Shown here: piece after piece, positions 57,136 through 64,000 of the stretch | Layout: the number at the start of each line of letters is the position of its first letter | Numbering within the stretch: position 1 is the stretch's first letter | Source of the DNA: Pseudomonas fluorescens | Lineage (GTDB): Bacteria; Pseudomonadota; Gammaproteobacteria; Pseudomonadales; Pseudomonadaceae | Direction of reading: 5' to 3' | Assembly (NCBI GenBank): GCA_902825215.1 | Contig: LR782234.1 | Coordinates: 2,666,001-2,730,000, forward strand | DNA length: 64,000 nt | Notes under the pieces: model-generated | Database searches by the model: none | Told to the model about the DNA's origin: nothing | What the model saw: only the letters and a program-made list of their open reading frames with translations | Translations under genes and position numbers: made by a program

Positions 57136-59673
57136 TCACAGGGTTTGGCTGGTCATCGTGCGGATCTTGCTGGCCAGCAGCTCGACCGCGAACGGTTTGG
57201 CGACCATGTCCATGCCGTCCTCAAGAAAGCCCTGGCGTTCGGCGGCTTTCTGCGCGTATCCGGTCATGAATAACACCTTGAGCCCCGGCCGATGCTGGCG
57301 GGCAATCTCTGCCAACTGCCGACCGTTCATGCCCGGCAAGCCGACATCGGTGACCAGCAGGTCCACGCGGCGGCTGGATTCGAGCAGGGGCAGGGCGGTT
57401 TTCGCGTCGACGGCTTCGTAGGTTTGATACCCCAGTTCCCGGAGCAGATCGAGCACCAGCATGCGCACCGCCGGGTCGTCCTCGACCACCATCACGGTTT
57501 CCCCGGTGGCGATGGTCGGCGTTTGCTCAAGGGCAGGTTGCGTGGTTTGTTGCGCTTCGACGCCGTGCAGGCGCGGCAGATACAAACGCACGCAAGTGCC
57601 TTGGCCCGGCAAGCTGTCGAGGCTGACATGCCCGCCGGATTGCTGGGCAAAACCATAAATCATCGACAACCCCAGGCCGGTGCCCTGGCCGATCGGCTTG
57701 GTGGTGAAAAACGGATCGAACGCTTTGGCGCGCACCGAGGGGGTCATGCCGGTGCCGTTGTCGCTGACCGCCAGCATCAGGTAATCGCCAGCCTTGACCG
57801 GTTCAAGCGTGGTGATGTCGCTGCCGTCGAGATAGACGTTGGCGGTCTCGATCAGCAACTCGCCGCCATCGGGCATGGCATCGCGGGCGTTGATCACCAG
57901 GTTGAGCAGGGCGTTTTCCAGTTGGCTGACGTCGGTGCTGACCGGCCACACCCCATCGGTCAGTTGCAGTTTGAGTTCGATCGGATCGCCCTTGGTCCGG
58001 CGGATCAGATCCTCCAGCGATAGCACCAGCACATTGACATCGAGGGTTTTGCGGTCCAGTGACTGGCGCCGCGAGAACGCGAGCAAGCGGTGGGTCAGCG
58101 CCGCCGCGCGGTTGGCCGAAGACACCGCCGCTTCGGTAAACCGGCCGATCTCGTCGGCCCGGCCGTTGGCAATGTAGCGCTGCATCAAATCGAGACTGCC
58201 GATGATCCCGGTCAGCATGTTGTTGAAGTCGTGAGCGATGCCACCGGTGAGCTGACCGACCGCTTCCATTTTCTGCGCATGACGCAAGGCATCTTCAGCG
58301 CGCTCGCGTTCGAACATTTCGCTCTGCAAACGCTGATTGGCCAGAGCCAGTTGCTCGGTGCGGGCGCTGACGCGTTCTTCGAGGGTTTCGTTGAGGTTGC
58401 GCAGGGCCTCTTCGGTTTTCTTGCGCTCGGTCTCGTCGATCACAAAGATATAAAAGCCGTTGACCGCCCCGTCGGCGCCATAACGCGGCAGATAATTCAT
58501 CAGCGCGTGGCGGTTGCTGCCGTCGCGGTGCGGCGTATACAGGCTGAAGGAACACGGCCTGCCCGCCAGCGCTTCGGCGATGTAGGGCAGGCGCAGGAAA
58601 TACGCCTCTTCACCGATCACTTCGCGAATCGTGCGCCCGAACAGTTCCTGCGGAGTAAGCCCGTACCAGTCCAGATAAGCCGCGTTGTTCAAGCGAAAGC
58701 GCTCTTCGCGATCAACGTAGCTGATCAGAATTGGCATGGCGTTGATGATCAGTTGCAGCTCGGTCTGACTCTGCCGCAATGCCTGTTCAGTCTGCTTGCG
58801 TTCGGTCAGGTCCAGCGCCGCGCCGAGAAAGCGCGTCGGCCGGCCATGGTGATCCTTGTAACAGCGCCCCCGCGCAAACACCCAGCGCACCTCGCCGTCA
58901 CGCTGCAGCAAGCGATATTCCTCGGCGTACTCGGTGCCGTGGGTAATGCAGTGTTTGATGCTGCGCGCGACCATGGCGCGGTCTTCCGGGTGTACGCCTT
59001 GCAGGTATTCGCTGATCGGCAGCTGCCGCGCCTGCGTCGGGTCGACGCCATGCAACTGGGCGAAATGCGCGTCGGCGATAAAGCGGTCTTCGCCGATGTT
59101 CCAGTCCCAGGTGCCGACCGCGTCGGTGGCGGCCAGAGCCAGTTGCAGTCGTTCTTCGGTTTCCCGTTGTGCCTGCAGGCTCTCTTCTGAGCGGCGCTGC
59201 AGCTCCAGCGCAACGCGTCGGCGTTCGTTGGTTTCAATGGCTGTAACCAGAATCCCGGCGACTTGCGCGGATTCGTCGCGAATCGGGCTGTAGGTCAGGT
59301 CAAGCCAGAAATCGCAGTCTTTGCCGTCACGCTGCAAGGTGAAGCGCCGTTCGCTGTAGGTGCGCACCTGGCCTTGCAGGACGGCAGAGTAGATCGGGTC
59401 GGTAAAGGCGCGAAGTTCCGGCCAGATTTCATGCGCTGGTTGCCCGAACGCCTGCGGATGCTTCTGCCCGGCAAGCATGGCAAAACCGTTGTTGTAGATC
59501 TGCGTGAGCTGCGGGCCCCACAGCAACACCATGGGCATGGGCGAGTGAATGACGATGTCGACCGCGGTGCGCAGGCTCTGCGGCCAGCTTTCGGCAGCGC
59601 CCAACGGGCCGCGACTCCAGTCGGTGCGGGTGAGCAGTGCCTGGGCATCATCGGGAATCGGTACAGCGTTCAT
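57136..59673 (-). CDS. Hybrid sensor histidine kinase/response regulator with several PAS domains
   Basis: An 845-residue protein. ATG 59673 has AGGA 8 bases upstream; an ATG 6 codons earlier lacks one. There is no TM helix. PAS-like domains lie at about 20-145, 170-290 (LALAATDAVGTWDWNIGEDRF) and 290-415. A coiled linker follows (LNETLEERVSARTEQLALANQRL), then HisKA with the phospho-His in GGIAHDFNNMLTGI (about 465-475), HATPase_c with ENALLNLVINARDAMP and GTGLGLSMIYGF, and a C-terminal receiver (about 730-845) with Asp in LLVTDVGLPGMNG. It is a cytoplasmic phosphorelay sensor. No cognate regulator is adjacent. Confidence 0.93.
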   Translation of the reverse strand: MNAVPIPDDAQALLTRTDWSRGPLGAAESWPQSLRTAVDIVIHSPMPMVLLWGPQLTQIYNNGFAMLAGQKHPQAFGQPAHEIWPELRAFTDPIYSAVLQGQVRTYSERRFTLQRDGKDCDFWLDLTYSPIRDESAQVAGILVTAIETNERRRVALELQRRSEESLQAQRETEERLQLALAATDAVGTWDWNIGEDRFIADAHFAQLHGVDPTQARQLPISEYLQGVHPEDRAMVARSIKHCITHGTEYAEEYRLLQRDGEVRWVFARGRCYKDHHGRPTRFLGAALDLTERKQTEQALRQSQTELQLIINAMPILISYVDREERFRLNNAAYLDWYGLTPQELFGRTIREVIGEEAYFLRLPYIAEALAGRPCSFSLYTPHRDGSNRHALMNYLPRYGADGAVNGFYIFVIDETERKKTEEALRNLNETLEERVSARTEQLALANQRLQSEMFERERAEDALRHAQKMEAVGQLTGGIAHDFNNMLTGIIGSLDLMQRYIANGRADEIGRFTEAAVSSANRAAALTHRLLAFSRRQSLDRKTLDVNVLVLSLEDLIRRTKGDPIELKLQLTDGVWPVSTDVSQLENALLNLVINARDAMPDGGELLIETANVYLDGSDITTLEPVKAGDYLMLAVSDNGTGMTPSVRAKAFDPFFTTKPIGQGTGLGLSMIYGFAQQSGGHVSLDSLPGQGTCVRLYLPRLHGVEAQQTTQPALEQTPTIATGETVMVVEDDPAVRMLVLDLLRELGYQTYEAVDAKTALPLLESSRRVDLLVTDVGLPGMNGRQLAEIARQHRPGLKVLFMTGYAQKAAERQGFLEDGMDMVAKPFAVELLASKIRTMTSQTL

Positions 59674-59787
59674 TACATCGGTCCTGAGCATGGTTGGGTA
59701 AGGCGGCGTCTATCATTGTTGCAAACAGGCTTGCGTCAGGTGCAGGCCACTTTCTGTTCATTGAATGCTTCGCGGGTGCTTTTTGCC

Positions 59788-60894
59788 ATGGAAATCGATG
59801 CGCTGTTGTCAATTTTGTCCAATAAAAACGGTTCGGACCTGTTCCTTTCCACGGGCGCACCACCCAGCGCGCGGATCGACGGCGTGCTCGTCGCGCTGGG
59901 CGATCAGCCGTTCAAACTCGGCGATACCGCCGCCATCGCTGCCTCATTGATGGACGCCGAGCAGCAACGGGAGTTCGACCGGGATCTGGAAATGAATCTG
60001 GCAATCTCCCGAACGGGCATCGGCCGCTTTCGGGTGAACATTTTCAAGCAGCGCAACGACGTATCGATCGTCATTCGTAACGTCAAACTGGATATCCCGC
60101 GGTTCGCCGATCTGAAGCTGCCGCCGGTCCTGCTCGACACCATCATGCTCAAGCATGGGCTGATTCTGTTCGTCGGCGCGACCAATTCAGGCAAATCGAC
60201 CTCTCTGGCTGCACTCATCGATCATCGCAACCGCCATAGTACCGGGCACATCATCACCATCGAAGACCCGATCGAGTACATCCATCGGCATCAGCGCTCG
60301 ATCGTCAATCAACGAGAGGTCGGCGTCGATACTCGCAGTTTTCACGCGGCGTTGAAAAATACCCTGCGTCAGGCGCCGGATGTGGTGCTGATCGGTGAAA
60401 TCCGTGACCGCGAAACCATGGAGCATGCCTTGGCGTTTGCCGATACCGGGCACCTGGTGTTGTCGACCCTGCATGCCACCAACGCCAATCAGGCGCTGGA
60501 TCGAATTATCAATATGTTCCCGGAAGAGCGGCGGCCGCAGTTGCTGCAGACTTTGGGTAATAACTTGAAAGCATGTATTTCACAGCGGCTTGTACGCACG
60601 GTTGATGGACAGCGACGGGCGGTAGCAGAGGTGATGTTAGGGACGTCGACCATTAGCGATCTAATACGCCGCAATGAATTAGGCGAACTCAAAGGGATCA
60701 TGGAAAAATCCGCTGCAGTGGGTATGCAGACGTTTGATCAATCATTGTTCGAATTGTTTGATGGGGGGGTAATAAGCGAGGAAGAGGCGTTAAAATATGC
60801 TGACTCAGGCACTAATTTGAAGTTGAAAATGAAGTTGCAAGTTGAAGGTGTGAGCAAGACGAGAGATGCCGGTGACTGGGGGTTGCTGGAGTAG
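59788..60894 (+). CDS. PilU/PilT-like pilus retraction ATPase (orphan)
   Basis: A 368-residue AAA+-type secretion ATPase starting MEIDALLSILSNKNGSDLFLSTGAPPSARIDG. The Walker A is GATNSGKST (residues 130-138), with Asn where PilT/PilU usually have Gly. Further motifs are the Asp box ITIEDPIEYIHRHQ, Walker B VVLIGEIRD, and LSTLHATNANQALDRIINMFP. The C-terminal YADSGTNLKLKMKLQVEG parallels PilU. No pilus gene is nearby, and the ribosome-binding site is weak. The last 110 codons are clearly more AT-rich than the rest, coinciding with the approach to the giant gene at 61 kb. Retraction or a twitching-like function is likely but untested. Confidence 0.88.
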   Translation: MEIDALLSILSNKNGSDLFLSTGAPPSARIDGVLVALGDQPFKLGDTAAIAASLMDAEQQREFDRDLEMNLAISRTGIGRFRVNIFKQRNDVSIVIRNVKLDIPRFADLKLPPVLLDTIMLKHGLILFVGATNSGKSTSLAALIDHRNRHSTGHIITIEDPIEYIHRHQRSIVNQREVGVDTRSFHAALKNTLRQAPDVVLIGEIRDRETMEHALAFADTGHLVLSTLHATNANQALDRIINMFPEERRPQLLQTLGNNLKACISQRLVRTVDGQRRAVAEVMLGTSTISDLIRRNELGELKGIMEKSAAVGMQTFDQSLFELFDGGVISEEEALKYADSGTNLKLKMKLQVEGVSKTRDAGDWGLLE

Positions 60895-61020
60895 TTTTGG
60901 CTGCAACTGTTTTTGTGATTTACACATGAACTTATAAAAGCGTGGTGGCGTTTCTGGTGTGAGTGGGTTTAATTCTACTGGCGCAGTTGAAGCGCATTAA
61001 TATTTATAAGGGAATTGTGA

Positions 61021-64000
61021 TGTCGTCTGAAGTTTCAAGGAAGCTATTCAAGTCTTATGGTGTAGCTCAACAAGAACAAAGCCGTCGGGAAGCGTTTGAT
61101 GCTGAAGAACGAGCTGCCGTACTTGCTCAGTTGCGAGATGGAATAAAAGAACAAGGGGTTGATCCATTTTATAGTTGGCAGGGCTACCCTGTTGACGTGT
61201 TGGCGGGTTCTTCGTTTTATGAGGTTTATAATCCCGGGCGTGCGCTCTGGAACAAGCTGCTCAACAACGCCAGGATCATGAGCGAGCTGCGTCGCCATCG
61301 CGCGTTCAGTAATGAGTTTGTTCGGGTAAATGAGAAAGGCACACTTGAGGTCTTTCGGCAAGCTAGCGCTATTTGGCAGGAAGTGGATATTGATAATGTC
61401 CCCAGTGTCACCAATCTCTATAAAAATGTTCTGTTGGTCGGTGACGTCGCTAAACAAGCGGGTGGCTATATCTACGACAATGATTACGTCGATATTGATC
61501 AGTGGCTCACGTTTCACAATCTGCCCGTTCCGCAAACTCTCGCACAAACGCAGAATCTGATCGGTTATTTTGAGTTCAACCCGGAAGTGGATGCGCTGGG
61601 CAATTTCTGGGGGCAGCTGGATGCGGAAGATCATGCACTGATTGAGCTGTCGGCCGAACAATGTCAAGCCATACGTTCGGTGACCAGGCAACTGATCGGG
61701 TCAGGCCAGAAACTATTGGAGTTCCTGCACCGCAATAGTGGGCAAACAGTTGTCACCGACGAAAATGCTGCTGGCTGGATTGGCCGTGTGCTCAGTCAGG
61801 CCTCTTCACGAGATCTGGCCACTGCTTACCTGAAGAAGTTGCAGTGGTTCGGCTCCCAACCGGAAGATGAGCCATCAGATCGGGGTCTCGACCAGCTATT
61901 GGTCACCGCACTTTTGCTCGACATCGATCCTTCGATTGGCGGTAATTCTGTGCGCAAATCCATCGCCGGCTTTGAGCTTTATGCTCCGGGCAATGTTGGA
62001 CGCACACCCGCGATCGTTTACCAGGAGTTACAGGCGTTTCTGGTTGCAAAGAAAATGGCGGCAGCCAATCTGGCACCGGTGGCCGCGCACTTGTTGCTCG
62101 CCGGCCTTGCTCCGGAATTTCTGGTCAAGGGTACTCCACCTTCATTAGTGATGGGATCGGTGGAATGGATGAATTACTGCCGCGCGGTCGTGCTGGCCGA
62201 GGCGGTGCGAAAGGGCGCTTCGCGCGTGATGAGCCATGCACAGATGATTGCCTATGCCGAACTGCAGCCCTTGAACGAAGCACAAGTGCATCTGCGGGAC
62301 ATGGCAATGATCGGCCCGATGGTCGATTGGGCATTGATCAATGGAGTGGTGACATCGTCTGCATTGGCGAGCAGGGAAAAAGAAACAACAGAGCGCGCGC
62401 TGACCGCGTTTCAGGATTATGCAGACAACTTCGTACCGCGTTTCGGACCTCTGCCGGACAGGCGTCGTATCGCTAAAGAGGCGCTGGAGGACGCGGCACC
62501 GCTGTGTGATTTTCTGGAAGACAAAGTGCTGTACCAGCATCCGGGCTTGTACGCGTCTCCAACGGCCGCATGCATGATCGATTTGCATATGTCCGGCGAT
62601 TTGTCCGGAGGGGAATGGGATCGGCGTGAAGTCTTCCCGGATAACGTCTATTCCACTGATCCTACGCTGCACGCTGGCGTGACCGATTACACGCGGCCAA
62701 AATATCACGACCCTTCGGTTGCGAGTATTTACGAAGAGTTTCCCCGACTTCGTCGCCTGCGCCCCAATGATCATGAGTACCGTCGGCAATTACGGGTGTA
62801 TCTGGAAAAACTCAATCGCTCTTTGGTGGCTACGGTGAAGCTGGCGCTTTCCAATATGCCGCATGCGGATTTACGGGCTTTTCTGACGGGCGACGTGACC
62901 TTTTTTACCTTCCGCGATAACGCGATTGAAACGTCGTCAACTCGTTTTGGCGGACCGTTTACCTATGAAATGGGCTACGAAACGCGGCAAGGCAAGGATG
63001 CCGCTACCGCGCGCTTCGGGCTTGTAATGTGCGTGGCAAATGGCAATGAAGTTACGACCTATGAGCTGTTCACTTTGAGAGGGGAGTTGGTTAAAAACAA
63101 TCAGTTGGGAAATACGCTGATCGCGCATGGCGTGTTACATCAGCCTGCCAGGCTTGATTTTAGCGGCGATCTCAAAGCGCGAAACAGTCCAGTCGCCAAA
63201 TCGTTCTTTGATATTGATTTTTTCAAGTACGCACATGGCGAATCTTCGGAATTTGCTTTGGGTTCTGGTCAAGCAATTGCGGAAAAACTGGGCCAGTTGA
63301 AAGCTGATCCGAACCCCGTAATGCTGGAGCAGAGTGTTTACAAAAACTTCAGTAATCCGCAACTCGTGCGCCTTGCCGAGTTCATCATCACCCATCATCC
63401 TGTTATTAAATTTGATGATCTGGAGGCTGCTGCAACGGTGCCAACGGAGCTAGAGAGCGAGCGAGCCAAAGGCGAGAAAATCGCCACTTACTTTGTTGAT
63501 CTTGCCGTACCTTTCAAAAAGTGCATCGAGGACATATCGAGTGGTGAGCATAATCGCGTCGTCGATGGCATATACGGTTGCGTGATGGATGCCATTGCCC
63601 TTGGAGGTGCATTCTATGGCGCCGGGGTCAAGGCTTTGAGCATTTCCGCCAAGGCGATATCAGCTGCTAGCAAAGCTGCGCGCGTGACTAAACTGGTGGT
63701 GGCGAGCTCGGTATCGGTTTTCAATCCGGTGGATGGGGTACCGACGGCAGTATTCGGCGTCGGCAAGCTCGTTCACAAGGGTGTCCTGCGATTCAGCAAG
63801 CCAACGCTTGAACTTCTGGGACTGGCCAAATCTCAGTTAACCACGTTGCATGGCAGTAGCAAGGCGAGGAATCTGATTCGCTCAGCCAATAATGTATCTG
63901 CGGTCCATGGTACCTGGCGACCCAACGCTTCGGCTTCCGACACGCTAGGGGTTCTAGCGTTGCGCAAGGACTTCAAGTGGTACGCAATGGATCGACTGGG
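61021..64000 (+). CDS. Giant toxin-like protein, N-terminal 993 codons (partial)
   Basis: An open frame starts at ATG 61021, preceded by AAGGGA 5-10 bases upstream, and runs without a stop to the window edge. No signal peptide is visible. The first 150 residues are charged and helical (MSSEVSRKLFKSYGVAQQEQ). A long body follows, and a hydrophobic region lies around 860-920 (GIYGCVMDAIALGGAFYGAGVKALSISAK ... VVASSVSVFNPVDGVPTAVFGVGKL), which could insert into a membrane. Near 960-993 there is HGTWRPNASASDTLGVLALRKDFKWYAMDRLG. The layout recalls the large uncharacterised toxins of fluorescent pseudomonads (dermonecrotic-toxin-like), but this is a resemblance by memory. The sequence is more AT-rich than its neighbours at the 5' end. 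Confidence 0.75.

Overview
The window is chromosomal DNA of a Pseudomonas, most likely of the P. fluorescens group. The grounds are high GC, REP/REPIN palindromes of the type common in that group (core GTGGGAGCGAGCCTGCTCGCG), and characteristic genes: cti, an OsmC-YcaO fusion, cysI with a DUF934 partner, nfuA, a cbtAB/cobEM and cobW/cobN cobalamin block, and a D-glucosaminate-type catabolic operon. No rRNA, tRNA, CRISPR array, insertion sequence or prophage was seen.

Layout. 1-6.8 kb: a partial exported alpha/beta hydrolase, a zinc-ribbon membrane protein, a TonB-dependent receptor, a small acidic protein, a VOC protein and a bd-type quinol oxidase pair. 6.8-14.2 kb: a CHASE4-PAS-GGDEF-EAL protein, OsmC-YcaO, and a coupled pair (fatty-acid-hydroxylase/SRPBCC fusion plus SMP-30-like protein). 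14.3-18.4 kb: a LysR regulator, a stand-alone HoxX-like protein and an Xre/RES toxin-antitoxin pair. 18.5-30.1 kb: housekeeping genes (SCP2, histidine phosphatase, SohB, sulfite reductase, MetH, Cti) and two small membrane proteins. 30.2-34.7 kb: a 1498-residue toxin/effector-like protein ending in a SET domain. 35-45.4 kb: nfuA, then a cobalamin block in which two cobalamin riboswitches drive divergent operons, cbtB-cbtA-cobE-cobM on the left and cobW-cobN-chlI-like-VWA on the right. 45.7-49.5 kb: a TerC/CBS/CorC membrane protein, a diguanylate cyclase, a thioredoxin-like protein and a CBM-like small protein. 49.9-56.7 kb: a catabolic locus with an amino-acid-type ABC importer, RidA, IclR regulator, PLP ammonia-lyase and PfkB kinase; it is preceded by a convincing sigma-54 promoter and a palindromic operator. 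56.8-64 kb: PpiC, a hybrid histidine kinase, an orphan PilU-like ATPase and the first 993 codons of a second giant protein that runs off the window.

How the parts work together. The cobalamin block makes and loads B12, which metH, about 10 kb away, consumes. The 50-56 kb locus reads as uptake of an amino sugar acid, deamination to 2-keto-3-deoxygluconate, RidA clean-up of the reactive imine, and phosphorylation to the Entner-Doudoroff intermediate KDPG. The accessory content most worth attention is the SET-domain giant protein, the giant protein at the right edge, the HoxX homologue without any hydrogenase gene nearby, and the RES/Xre pair. Coordinates of starts are my choices from ribosome-binding sites and family alignments by memory; no database search was possible.
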